From: Pseudarthrobacter sulfonivorans
Lineage (GTDB): Bacteria; Actinomycetota; Actinomycetes; Actinomycetales; Micrococcaceae
Reading direction: 5' to 3'
Assembly: GCF_014712225.1 (NCBI RefSeq)
Contig: NZ_JACXBW010000009.1
Coordinates: forward strand, 1-64,000
Length of the DNA stretch: 64,000 nucleotides
The notes below the pieces were generated by a model, which saw only the letters and a program-made list of their open reading frames with translations, ran no database searches and was not told the DNA's origin. Both the position numbers and the translations under genes were made by a program. Shown here one piece after another: positions 42,625 to 51,405 of this stretch (its first letter is position 1; each line of letters starts with the position of its first letter).

Positions 42625-45600
42625 TCAGGCCGGTGCGAGTGCCTTGTTCAGGACGGCCCTGATCCGCTTCTCGGAGACGGAGTAGGCGGTCCCGAGTTCG
42701 ACGGCGAAGAGGCTCACCCGGAGCTCTTCGATCATCCATCGCACCTGCGTCAGCTCGGAACCGACCCGCCGGCCGGGCAGCAGTGCCGACACGGCGTCGT
42801 CGTAGTCGTCCTCCAGCCGCTGGACGGCGGCCATGTTCAGGGCATCCCGCTGGACGTTGCCGGGCAGGCGTTCGAGGCGTTTTTCGATGGCCGCGAGGTA
42901 CCGGGGGAGCTGGCTCAGCTGGGCGAAGCCGGTGCGGGCCACGAAGCCCGGGAACACCAGCTGTTCGAGCTGGCTTTTGACGTCGTTGAGCGCACTGATC
43001 AGCGCGAGGCTGGTGGTTCCCTTGAGCTGCTTTTCGATCCGCCGGGTGCTGGCCAGGATGCGCTCCACCACCGCCGTCACGCTGAACACCGTGTCGATCA
43101 GTTCCGCCCGGACCTGCTCGTAGAGGGCGTCAAATGACTGCCGGTCCCAGGGGACTTCCGCCGGGGTCAGCTTGTCCACGGCGGCCAGCGCACAGTCGGC
43201 GATCAGTGCCGAGACTGAACCGTGCGGGTTCTGGCTGAAGGTGAGCTTTTCGGTGTTGTTGAGGTGCTCCAGCACGTAGCGGTCCGGGGCGGGAACCCGC
43301 AGGGCCAGGAGCCGGATGACGCCGCCGCGCATGGCCGCAAGCTGTTCCGAGGACGTCTGAAACACGCGCAGCGCAACCGACGTTCCTTCATCCACGAGGG
43401 CAGGATAGCCGGTGACGGTGTGGCCGTTGACCGTGTTGCTCACCTGACGCTGCAGGGCCCCGAAGTTCCATTCGGTCAGGCCGCTCTGTTCCCTGAAGCC
43501 CGCACGGCTGCCATTTCCCGCTCCGGCTGCTGAGGTTCCGGCCGCGGGCGCCGTCCCGCCCGCATTGCCGGACCCGGACTTTCCAGGTGACCGCGGCGCG
43601 GTGGTGCCGGGAGTTGCCCCCAGGGACTCGGCAATGGCGCGGCGCGTTGCGGGCGCCAGGCGCTCCTGGAGGGCGGCGAGGTCCTTGCCCTCGTCCAGCA
43701 CCTTGCCTTTGCTGTCCACCACTTTGAAGCTCACCCGCAAATGGGAGGGAACGGCATCCCAGTTCCAGGACCCCGGCGGGATGACCTGGCCGCGGATCCG
43801 GCGCAGGGCCAGTTCCAGCGACGCTTCCAGCTCATCGCTCGCCGGCTCAAAGTCAGCCTCGAGTGCGGCCACGGCCTGGCGGGCCACGTCCGGGGCCGGA
43901 ACAAAGTTCTTGCGGATCTGTTTGGGGAGGGATTTGATCAGCGCAGTCACCAGTTCCACCCGCTGGCCGGGGATCAGCCAACGGAAGGCCTTGTCGTCCA
44001 GCTGGTTGAGGAAAAGCACCGGCACTTCGGCCGTCACGCCGTCGGAAGGGTTGGGCGGTGAGCCCGGCGCCACCGGGTGGAACTCATAGGTCAGCGGCAG
44101 CTCAAAGCCCTTGTGCAGGAGCGTCCTGGGGTAGGCGGCCTCGTCCAAGTTGTCGGCTTCATCATTGAGCAGCAGCGACTTGTCGTAGTCCAGGAGGTCC
44201 GGGTTCTTCTGCCGGGCGTCCTTCCACCATTTGTCGAAGTGCCGCTCGGACACCACGTCGGGGCCGATCCGGGCGTCGTAGAACTCGAACAGCGTTTCGT
44301 CGTCCACCATGAGGTCGCGGCGGCGCATCCTCGCTTCGAGCTCTTCCACTTCGAGGAGCAGGGCGCGGTTGCGGTGGAAAAACTTGTGGTGGGTTTTCCA
44401 GTCGCCTTCCACCAGGGCGTGCCGGATAAACAGCTCCCGTGCCAGTACCGGATCCACGCGGCTGTAGTTGACCCGGCGCTGCGGAATGATGGGCACGCCA
44501 TAGAGTGTGACCTTCTCATACGCCATCACCGCGCCCATCTTGGTGGACCAGTGCGGCTCGCTGTAGCTGCGCTTCACGAGGTCCGGCGCCACCTGTTCAG
44601 CCCAGACGGGATCGAATTTGGCGGCCACCCGGGCCCACAGCCGGCTCGTCTCCACGAGTTCGGCCGCCATCACGAACGTGGGGGACTTCTTGAACAGCGC
44701 AGAGCCGGGGAAGATTGCGAACCGGCTGCCGCGGGCGCCGGCGTACTCGCGCTTGCGGTCATCAAGAATGCCGATGTGGCTTAGCAGTCCGGAGAGCAGG
44801 CTGATGTGGATGCCTTCGTTGTTGCCCACGGGATCGGCCAGCCGTTTGTTGTCCAGGCTGATGCCCAGGGGACGTGCCAGCTGCCGGAGCTGCGCGAACA
44901 GGTCCTGCCATTCCCTGACCCGGAGGTAGTTGATGAACTCGTTGCGGCACAGCCGGCGGAACTGGGTGGAGGAGAGCTCCTGCTGCTTCTCCTGGATGTA
45001 GTTCCACAGATTCAGGAAACCGGTGAAGTCGGAGTTTTCGTCGCGGAAACGGGCGTGCTTCTCCGCGGCGAGCTGCTGCTTGTCGGTTGGGCGCTCGCGC
45101 GGGTCCTGGATGGTCAGGGCCGCGGCCAGGATCATCACTTCGCGGACACAGCCGCGTCGGCCCGCCTCCACAATCATCCGGCCCAGCCGGGGATCGACCG
45201 GCAGTTGGGCAAGCTGCTGCCCGACGGCGGTCAGCCCGCCGCTTTTGGCATCGCCCGGTCGGACGGCACTCAAGGCACCGAGCTCGCGCAGGAGCGTGAC
45301 GCCGTCGTTGATTGCCCGTGAGTCCGGCGGCTCCACAAACGGGAAGCTTTCGACGTCCTTTGGCCCCCGGGCCACACCCATGGCGGTCATCTGCAGGATG
45401 ACGGCGGCCAGGTTGGTGCGCAGGATCTCCGGGTCCGTAAAGAGCGGCCGGGACTCGAAGTCCTCTTCCGAGTACAACCGGATGGCGATGCCGTCCGAGA
45501 CGCGGCCGCACCGCCCTGACCTCTGGTTGGCGGAAGCCTGTGACACCCGCTCAATGGGCAGCCGCTGGACCTTGGTCCGGTGCGAGTAGCGCGAGATGCG

Positions 45601-46584
45601 CGCGGTGCCGGTATCGATGACGTATTTGATGCCCGGAACGGTCAGGGACGTCTCGGCAACGTTGGTGGCCAGCACAATGCGGCGCTTGCTGCCCGGGTGG
45701 AACACCTTGTGCTGTTCCTGCAGGCTGAGCCGGGCGAAGAGCGGCAGGACTTCTGTCCCGGCCAAACGGCGGTTGGACTGGATCCTGGCCTGGAGAGCGT
45801 CGGCGGCGTCCCGGATTTCGCGCTCGCCGGAGAAGAAGACCAGGATGTCACCGGGCGCTTCGTCGGCCAGTTCGTCCACGGCGTCGCAGACGGCGTCCAG
45901 GGGATCGCGGTCCTCCTCGAGTTCGTCATCGGAGGAGTTGTCTTCATCATCACCGGTTGCAGCCCCGCCCGCCGGCTGGGACAGCGGCCGGTACCGGATC
46001 TCCACCGGGAACGTGCGCCCGGAAACCTCAACGATGGGGGAGGGCTCCTCCTCGGAGCCGAAGTGCTTGGCGAAACGTTCCGGATCGATCGTGGCCGAGG
46101 TGATGATGATCTTCAGGTCCGGGCGCTGAGGCAGGATGCGCTTGAGGTAGCCGAGGATGAAGTCGATGTTCAGGCTGCGCTCGTGTGCTTCGTCAATGAT
46201 GATGGCGTTGTATTTGCGCAGCAGCTTGTCGCGCTGGATCTCGGCCAGCAGGATGCCGTCCGTCATCAGCTTGACCTTGGTGGCGCGGCTGACTTCGCCG
46301 GTGAACCGCACCTGGAAGCCGACTTCCTGGCCGATCTCCACCCCGAGTTCCTCAGCGATACGTTCCGCGACCGTGCGGGCTGCAAGCCGCCGCGGCTGGG
46401 TGTGGCCGATCAGGCCGTCATCGCCCAGGCCCAGTTCGAGGCACATTTTGGGGATCTGGGTGGTCTTGCCGGAGCCGGTCTCGCCGGCGATGATGGTCAC
46501 CTGGTTCGCTGCAATGGCAGCCATCAGGTCCTCGCGGCGCTCGGAAACGGGCAGCTCGGCAGGGTAGGAGATATGAAATGTCAT
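42625..46584 (-). CDS. hrpA: ATP-dependent RNA helicase HrpA (DEAH box)
   Basis: 1319 residues from ATG 46584, close to the usual HrpA length of about 1300. Walker A GETGSGKTT at 34-42 (K40), DEAH box at 131-134 (IIDEAHERS), SATIDPERF (motif III), and the QRSGRCGR motif VI. Then the HA2/OB region and the long HrpA-specific C-terminal domain. The protein acts on structured RNA and, in E. coli, on stalled ribosomes. A TAGACT box 10 nt upstream implies a very short leader. An Ala/Gly-rich insert lies near residue 1010. Confidence 0.95.
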   Translation of the reverse strand: MTFHISYPAELPVSERREDLMAAIAANQVTIIAGETGSGKTTQIPKMCLELGLGDDGLIGHTQPRRLAARTVAERIAEELGVEIGQEVGFQVRFTGEVSRATKVKLMTDGILLAEIQRDKLLRKYNAIIIDEAHERSLNIDFILGYLKRILPQRPDLKIIITSATIDPERFAKHFGSEEEPSPIVEVSGRTFPVEIRYRPLSQPAGGAATGDDEDNSSDDELEEDRDPLDAVCDAVDELADEAPGDILVFFSGEREIRDAADALQARIQSNRRLAGTEVLPLFARLSLQEQHKVFHPGSKRRIVLATNVAETSLTVPGIKYVIDTGTARISRYSHRTKVQRLPIERVSQASANQRSGRCGRVSDGIAIRLYSEEDFESRPLFTDPEILRTNLAAVILQMTAMGVARGPKDVESFPFVEPPDSRAINDGVTLLRELGALSAVRPGDAKSGGLTAVGQQLAQLPVDPRLGRMIVEAGRRGCVREVMILAAALTIQDPRERPTDKQQLAAEKHARFRDENSDFTGFLNLWNYIQEKQQELSSTQFRRLCRNEFINYLRVREWQDLFAQLRQLARPLGISLDNKRLADPVGNNEGIHISLLSGLLSHIGILDDRKREYAGARGSRFAIFPGSALFKKSPTFVMAAELVETSRLWARVAAKFDPVWAEQVAPDLVKRSYSEPHWSTKMGAVMAYEKVTLYGVPIIPQRRVNYSRVDPVLARELFIRHALVEGDWKTHHKFFHRNRALLLEVEELEARMRRRDLMVDDETLFEFYDARIGPDVVSERHFDKWWKDARQKNPDLLDYDKSLLLNDEADNLDEAAYPRTLLHKGFELPLTYEFHPVAPGSPPNPSDGVTAEVPVLFLNQLDDKAFRWLIPGQRVELVTALIKSLPKQIRKNFVPAPDVARQAVAALEADFEPASDELEASLELALRRIRGQVIPPGSWNWDAVPSHLRVSFKVVDSKGKVLDEGKDLAALQERLAPATRRAIAESLGATPGTTAPRSPGKSGSGNAGGTAPAAGTSAAGAGNGSRAGFREQSGLTEWNFGALQRQVSNTVNGHTVTGYPALVDEGTSVALRVFQTSSEQLAAMRGGVIRLLALRVPAPDRYVLEHLNNTEKLTFSQNPHGSVSALIADCALAAVDKLTPAEVPWDRQSFDALYEQVRAELIDTVFSVTAVVERILASTRRIEKQLKGTTSLALISALNDVKSQLEQLVFPGFVARTGFAQLSQLPRYLAAIEKRLERLPGNVQRDALNMAAVQRLEDDYDDAVSALLPGRRVGSELTQVRWMIEELRVSLFAVELGTAYSVSEKRIRAVLNKALAPA

Positions 46585-46594
46585 GGCTGCTGCC

Positions 46595-46600
46595 AGTCTA
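46595..46600 (-). promoter_or_regulatory. -10 box of hrpA promoter
   Basis: TAGACT on the minus strand, 10 nt before the ATG. Confidence 0.45.
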
Positions 46601-46660
46601 CTGGGGCAGGGCTTGATTCCGGCTCTCGGCAGCCTGCTCTCCAACTCGGGGCGCACAGTA

Positions 46661-46690
46661 AAGGACCCGGTTCTTCGGAACCGGGTCCTT
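46661..46690 (-). terminator. Terminator of the small membrane-protein gene
   Basis: Perfect 13-bp stem aaggacccggttc / gaaccgggtcctt with a stable TTCG tetraloop, followed on the minus strand by tttactg; insulates hrpA. Confidence 0.9.
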
Positions 46691-46729
46691 GTCAGTTGAG
46701 ATATTGGTGCGCTCGGTGATTTCTGCCGT

Positions 46730-46897
46730 TCAGAAGATGCGCAGCGTGTAGTTGGTGCTGGGCAGGTCCAGCGCGGACCACGCCTGGTCGGAGGTGACGG
46801 GAGGGGTGTGGCCGCGGCCGTCGCGCAGGAGGGCCGAGACGGTCGCTGCGAGAACGATGAGGATGAGGAGCAACATGACGATTCCGAAGATTTCCAT
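46730..46897 (-). CDS. Small single-pass membrane protein, 55 aa
   Basis: From ATG 46897 the product begins MEIFGIVMLLLILIVLAATV, one membrane helix, followed by a charged segment (LLRDGRGHTPP) and a C-terminal region ending NYTLRIF. AGAGG lies upstream; a farther in-frame ATG at 46969 would run into the divergent promoter. No function recognised. Its own terminator and shared divergent region with the GlxA-type regulator suggest it may be a target of that regulator. Confidence 0.7.
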   Translation of the reverse strand: MEIFGIVMLLLILIVLAATVSALLRDGRGHTPPVTSDQAWSALDLPSTNYTLRIF

Positions 46898-46933
46898 GCC
46901 TCTATGGTTCTCCCGTTGCGGTTCCATCAACAG

Positions 46934-46968
46934 TGGCAGAAATGCCCAAAAAGAGAAGATTTCTGCCA
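46934..46968. promoter_or_regulatory. Divergent operator: 10-bp perfect inverted repeat
   Basis: tggcagaaat (46934-46943) and atttctgcca (46959-46968), 15-nt spacer, centres 25 bp apart. The right arm overlaps a CATAAT -10 box (46967-46972) whose start point falls on the ATG at 46979. Likely binding site of the adjacent AraC-type regulator. Confidence 0.7.
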
Positions 46969-46978
46969 TAATGGAGAC

Positions 46979-47947
46979 ATGCTGAAATCGGTGGCAGTAA
47001 TCGTCGTCCCAAACTTTTCGATCTTCGAGTTCGGCACGGCGTGTGAGGTCTTTGGCATTGACAGGTCCGGCCGCGGCAGCGGTGTTCCGGACTTTGACTT
47101 CCGGGTGTGCACGCCCGTGCCTGGAGACGTCAGGATGAAATCGGGTCTCTCCATGAACGTGAGCCTCGGCTTGGAGGCGGCGGCCGATGCAGACCTGGTG
47201 ATCATGACACCTTACGGCCGCGAGGAGGACGTCCCTGAGTCAGTGATGCAGGCGCTGCGCGCCGCGGATGCCCGCGGGGCCTGGGTGATGTCCATCTGTT
47301 CCGGGGCGTTCGCTTTGGCCCGGGCCGGGCTTCTGGACGACCGCCGCTGCACCACTCACTGGCGCTACTCCCAGGACCTGACAAGCCGGTACCCGGCGGC
47401 GCACGTTGATGAGAATGTGCTCTATGTGCAGGACGGCAACCTGATCACCAGCGCCGGCACCGCTGCGGGGATTGATGCCTGCCTGCACTTGGTGCGGGTC
47501 GAGCTGGGCGCGAATGTTGCCGCGGCGATTGCCCGTGACATGGTGGTACCGCCGCACCGCGACGGCGGCCAGGCGCAGTTCATCGACCGGCCAATGCCAG
47601 CCTGCGGGTCGGCGCCCATGGAGGAGCTGCTTCGGTGGATGGTGCAGAACCTGGACCAGGAGCACAGCGTCGGTGACCTGGCCAACCGGGTACACATGTC
47701 CGCCAGGACCTTCGCCCGCAGGTTCCGCTCCGAAACGGGGGCAACGCCTGCTGCCTGGCTGAACTCACAACGGGTCCTGCGGGCCCAGGAGCTTTTGGAA
47801 TCCACAGACCTGAACATTGACGAGGTAGCCCGCGAATCCGGCTTCGGTCATCCGGTCCTCCTGCGGCACCACTTTGCCAAAGTGCTTGACACGAGCCCTC
47901 AATCCTACCGCCGGGCCTTCCGCGGCCAACTGGAAGCTGCGGTTTAG
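46979..47947 (+). CDS. GlxA-family transcription regulator (DJ-1/PfpI + AraC HTH)
   Basis: 322 residues. The N-terminal glutamine-amidotransferase-like domain (VAVIVVPNFSIFEFGTACEVF; nucleophile-elbow Cys in MSICSGAFAL) probably senses a small ligand; the C-terminal AraC domain has two helix-turn-helix units (SVGDLANRVHMSARTFARRF and NIDEVARESGFGHPVLLRHHF). The ATG at 46979 coincides with the predicted transcription start, so the message is leaderless. Its gene ends 4 nt inside the convergent emfourin gene. Confidence 0.9.
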   Translation: MLKSVAVIVVPNFSIFEFGTACEVFGIDRSGRGSGVPDFDFRVCTPVPGDVRMKSGLSMNVSLGLEAAADADLVIMTPYGREEDVPESVMQALRAADARGAWVMSICSGAFALARAGLLDDRRCTTHWRYSQDLTSRYPAAHVDENVLYVQDGNLITSAGTAAGIDACLHLVRVELGANVAAAIARDMVVPPHRDGGQAQFIDRPMPACGSAPMEELLRWMVQNLDQEHSVGDLANRVHMSARTFARRFRSETGATPAAWLNSQRVLRAQELLESTDLNIDEVARESGFGHPVLLRHHFAKVLDTSPQSYRRAFRGQLEAAV

Positions 47948-48243
47948 CCGGAGTCTTCGGAAGCGGCCCGTGTGCTGTCGACGAGCACCCTCCACGGTCC
48001 GGTGACACTCTGCTCGGGCAGGGCCGCGCGCCGCTGCCCTGCCCGGATGGCGTAGAAGAACCTGTCCGGCTGGCTGCCCTCCACTGCCGCTGCTGCTGCC
48101 CGGACCGTCTTGGGTACCGCGTCCCAGGGGCATGCCTCGACGATCGGCTGCCACTGGTTCCTGGCGCGTGCGGTGTCGGCCGTAACCGTCCACACCCGTG
48201 TCAGCGCAGCGATCCCGCCGGTGCGCTCCACACTTATTTTCAT
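47944..48243 (-). CDS. Emfourin-type inhibitor of the adjacent M4 protease
   Basis: 99 residues; ATG with AGGAA 7 nt upstream. The opening MKISVERTGGIAALTR and the later LPEQSVTGPWRVLVDS pattern match emfourin, the cytoplasmic protein inhibitor of protealysin-like peptidases in Serratia. It lies 62 nt downstream of an M4 peptidase gene on the same strand, the expected arrangement. No signal peptide. Confidence 0.8.
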   Translation of the reverse strand: MKISVERTGGIAALTRVWTVTADTARARNQWQPIVEACPWDAVPKTVRAAAAAVEGSQPDRFFYAIRAGQRRAALPEQSVTGPWRVLVDSTRAASEDSG

Positions 48244-48305
48244 CGCGCGGTTCCTGGGCTTTCCTGCAGCTTGGCGGCCGGCCGACCGGCAGCCAAGCGT
48301 TGGCT

Positions 48306-49409
48306 TTAGACCTTGACCTTTACAGTTTCCCACGCCTTCCGGACGGCGTCATGCTCGGTTGAACCGGAGCCGAACAGCTCCACCGCTGCCGCCGCCGTCG
48401 CCCGCGCAAAAACGCGGAAGGTGGCGGTGGCTGGCAATGAACCGCCGGTGAGGGTCTCGTACCAGATCCGGCCCGGCGCTTCCCAGGCGTTGCCGCCCAG
48501 GGACTCCGCCGTGAGGTAGAAAGCCCGGTTGGGGATGCCGGAGTTGATGTGGACGCCGCCGTTGTCGGCACTGGTTCGCACATAGGAGTCCATCGAGTCA
48601 GGCTGGGGATCCTTACCCAGCACGTCGTCGTCGTACGCAGTGCCGGGCGCCTTCATGGACCGCAGGGCTGAACCCTGGACCTGTGGCGTGAACAGTCCCT
48701 CGCCGATGAGCCAACTCGCCTTGCTGACCGGCTGCTTCTTTACGTACTGCTCAACGAGGGCGCCAAAGACGTCTGACATGGACTCGTTGAGGGCCCCGGC
48801 CTGGTTCCGGTAGGCCAGCCCCGCCGAGAACTGGGTGACTCCGTGGGTGAGCTCGTGGCCGATAACGCTCAGCGAACGGGTAAACCGTTCGAAGACCTGG
48901 CCGTCGCCGTCGCCGAAGACCATCTGCCGGCCGTCCCAGAAGGCATTGTCGTAGAGCTTTCCGAAGTGCACGGTCGCATCAAGGGGGAGCCCGGCGCCGT
49001 CTATCGAGTTGCGGCCGAAGATGTCGGCGAACAGACGGTGCGTGTGTCCCAGGCCGACGTAGGCCTCATCTGCGGCCACATCGCCCGATTCCGGGTCACC
49101 TTCCTTGCGCACCAGCTTTCCGGGCAAGGTCTCGGAGCCGCCGGCATCGTAAATGCTCCGGACGGGCGGGCCGGGCTGGACGTCACGCAGTCCCGGTGGA
49201 ACAACTGGCCCTGGCGCCGTCCGGGCGGATTGGAACGACCGCACATGGCTCAGTGCTTCCTTGGCCGCCCGCGCGGCAACGGAAAACTCCGGCGCATCCT
49301 GGCGCGCCAGCCGCCGCAATATGTAAGGCGGGATGATGAAGCAGCGGCCCTTCGAATGATCCCGGGCCGGCGCATGTTGGGCTGGCGAATGCTGGTCTGT
49401 CGACTGAAT
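48306..49409 (-). CDS. Protealysin-like M4 metallopeptidase, possible AUU start
   Basis: Thermolysin-family zinc peptidase: HELTH active site, NESMSDVFG zinc-ligand Glu, catalytic-His region GVHINSGIPNRAF. No signal peptide; protealysin-type proteins carry a short propeptide with a conserved PPY motif. Here CFIIPPYILRRLA is in frame but lies upstream of the first standard start codon (TTG 49319). The only well-placed initiation signal is ATT 49409 behind GAGGGGG with 6-nt spacing, giving 367 residues. A frameshift involving the out-of-frame ATG near 49375 is the alternative. The downstream emfourin gene probably restrains the enzyme. Confidence 0.85.
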   Translation of the reverse strand: MQSTDQHSPAQHAPARDHSKGRCFIIPPYILRRLARQDAPEFSVAARAAKEALSHVRSFQSARTAPGPVVPPGLRDVQPGPPVRSIYDAGGSETLPGKLVRKEGDPESGDVAADEAYVGLGHTHRLFADIFGRNSIDGAGLPLDATVHFGKLYDNAFWDGRQMVFGDGDGQVFERFTRSLSVIGHELTHGVTQFSAGLAYRNQAGALNESMSDVFGALVEQYVKKQPVSKASWLIGEGLFTPQVQGSALRSMKAPGTAYDDDVLGKDPQPDSMDSYVRTSADNGGVHINSGIPNRAFYLTAESLGGNAWEAPGRIWYETLTGGSLPATATFRVFARATAAAAVELFGSGSTEHDAVRKAWETVKVKV

Positions 49410-49612
49410 GACGTACCCCCTCGATCGGTGAATTCAGACTACGAGGGGGCGCTGACAATGCGGGGGAGGCGCACTCAATCGGGGAGGGGGCGATCTCTTC
49501 GGGATTCCCGTACTGCCTGCGGTCCGGCTGTTTCCGGGAGGCCATATCCTGAACCACGAAGGCCTCGGCAGGACGGGCGTCATCGACGTTCAGTGAGAAG
49601 TTTCCGGCAAGC

Positions 49613-49649
49613 AAAAACCCCGCCACTTCCTTGACGTGACGGGGTTTTT
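49613..49649. terminator. Terminator after tRNA-Arg
   Basis: Stem aaaaaccccg / cggggttttt extended by ccac/gtga with a short loop; T runs on both strands allow bidirectional use. Located 6 nt beyond the tRNA 3' end. The rest of 49410-49612 shows no gene. Confidence 0.88.
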
Positions 49650-49654
49650 CTCTG

Positions 49655-49727
49655 TGCCCTCGATAGGATTCGAACCTACGACCTTCTGCTCCGGAGGCAG
49701 ACGCTCTATCCCCTGAGCTACGAGGGC
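49655..49727 (-). tRNA. tRNA-Arg (anticodon CCG)
   Basis: On the minus strand GCCCTCG pairs with CGAGGGC; D-arm GCTCAGGGGATAGAGC; anticodon stem TCTGC/GCAGA around loop CTCCGGA, anticodon CCG (codon CGG); T-arm TAGGTTCGAATCCTA. Discriminator A; CCA is not encoded. 73 nt. Confidence 0.96.
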
Positions 49728-49848
49728 AATTCAGGGATCCCGCCGATGCTGGCGGGACGTCCTAGAGCTTAGCAGGAAGGTGGCCCGCAATGAAAAACGT
49801 GGCTTCGCGATCCTCCTCGGCGTGCCGAATCCCCGCGAATCGGAAACC

Positions 49849-51405
49849 TCAGTAGCCGGAAAACGAGTCCGCATGCACCCGGCGCGCACCTGCCTTCCGG
49901 GCCGCACGGCGCAGCGAGGCGACGCTCGCGGGGGACCCGGAGACGTAGACGGTGCGGTCTGCAATATCCGGAACAAGAGCCCTCAGCGATGGCCCGTCCA
50001 GCCGGGACCCCGGGACAGTTCCCGCCGCCACCGCTGCCGCGGCGTCCGCAATGAACGACGGCGGGGTGGAACCATCGGCGAGCCGGGCAACGATCCGTGC
50101 ACCGGACGCTTCCAGTTCCCGGGCGTAGGCGATCTCCCCGGCGTTGCGTGCCAGGAGCAGCAGAACGACATCCCGGTCCCTGCCGGCGCCTGACGCCAGG
50201 TGCGCGAGGTACGGCGTGATGCCGATGCCGGCGGCGATAAGCAGCACCGGGGTACGGGGGTCGCGGGGCAGCACAAAGTCGCCGCCCACGGATGTCGCCG
50301 CCACATGGTCACCGGGCTTCAGCGCCAGGAGTACTTTCTTGGCGGCCGACAGCGGCTCGGACGTCCGCACGCCGAACGTCACTGTCTCCGAGCCCGGGGC
50401 ACTGGTCAGGCTAAACACCCGGCGCCGGCCTTTGCCGTCCGAAGCGGCATGCGGCAGGTCCAGCTCCATGTACTGCCCCGGAATGAAGCGGACCGGGCGG
50501 GACGGTTCAAAAGCGAACTCGGTGGTGCTTGGCGTCAACGCCCGCGAGCCGGTGAACGTCAGCTTCAGGCCGCCCCGCTGGCCCACCACAAACGCCAGCA
50601 GGTTGCCGACCAGCAGGGCCAGCTCGGGGGAGTTGGCAATGAACCCGAAGTTGTAAGGCACAGCAAACACCACACCAACAACGGCGGCAAGCGCGAGCTG
50701 CTGCCAGCGGCGCGGCGGCAGCGTCAGCGGCTCGGTCAGCATAAAGCCGACGAAAAAGAGCAGCGGCCGCTGCGCCAGGGCCTGCCAGAGGGCCCCGCCC
50801 AATGTCACCCCCGCCTGCAGCAGTTCCGAGGTAACAATCGAGGTGGCCACCACCAGGAACACAGCCGCCATCAGGAACTTCCTGGTGCGGTACAGCACCA
50901 GCAGGATGCCGGGTACCAGGAGCCACAGCATGGCAGGGGTCGCCGCCCACCAGGTGGCGACGTTCAGGCCCGTCAGCCCGGTCACGAATGCCCCGGTGAC
51001 GGCCGGGTTGAAGATGTGCCGGCCCCGCCAGGCGAGCGCGTATTTGGAGGCAGAAGCCAGCACACAGGCCAGGGCCACACCCGCCACATCCATGGGCACA
51101 AACGATGGCCAGAAAAGGAAGTACAGCAGCAGACCGGTGATCAGCGACGACTCTGAATGCGGCCGCACCTGGAAAAGCGCGGCCAGGGCCCGGTTGGACG
51201 CATAAGTCAGGCCGAGGCACAAGGCCAGGTGCACCAGCATCTGGGGGATGCCGAAGGTCAGCCAGCCCAGGGCGTTAAGCAGGAGGCTGTACACGGCAAG
51301 GGCCGCGAGCACCAGCAGGATCAGCCGGTACATCGTGTACTTGCCCAGCACGGTATCCAGCCGGCCGGCAGGTGAAACAGCCGTGGGGGTATCAACGGGG
51401 CTCAT
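49849..51405 (-). CDS. NqrB/RnfD-like membrane domain fused to FNR-type flavin reductase
   Basis: 518 residues. The first about 280 residues form 8-10 hydrophobic helices of the NqrB/RnfD kind (RGRHIFNPAVTGAFVTGLTG is the diagnostic stretch). The C-terminal part is a ferredoxin-NADP-reductase module: FIPGQYMELDL and RRVFSLTSAP (flavin), then LLIAAGIGITPYLAHL and VYVSGSPASVASLRRAARKAG (pyridine nucleotide). It would pass electrons from cytoplasmic NAD(P)H across the membrane to flavinylated partners. Overlaps the ApbE gene by 4 nt and ends a three-gene operon. Confidence 0.88.
   Translation of the reverse strand: MSPVDTPTAVSPAGRLDTVLGKYTMYRLILLVLAALAVYSLLLNALGWLTFGIPQMLVHLALCLGLTYASNRALAALFQVRPHSESSLITGLLLYFLFWPSFVPMDVAGVALACVLASASKYALAWRGRHIFNPAVTGAFVTGLTGLNVATWWAATPAMLWLLVPGILLVLYRTRKFLMAAVFLVVATSIVTSELLQAGVTLGGALWQALAQRPLLFFVGFMLTEPLTLPPRRWQQLALAAVVGVVFAVPYNFGFIANSPELALLVGNLLAFVVGQRGGLKLTFTGSRALTPSTTEFAFEPSRPVRFIPGQYMELDLPHAASDGKGRRRVFSLTSAPGSETVTFGVRTSEPLSAAKKVLLALKPGDHVAATSVGGDFVLPRDPRTPVLLIAAGIGITPYLAHLASGAGRDRDVVLLLLARNAGEIAYARELEASGARIVARLADGSTPPSFIADAAAAVAAGTVPGSRLDGPSLRALVPDIADRTVYVSGSPASVASLRRAARKAGARRVHADSFSGY

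Noticed and set aside
49183..49626. 147-codon minus-strand frame overlapping the M4 protease start
   Set aside because: Out of frame with the clear M4 motifs, no domain, and it runs into the terminator region.
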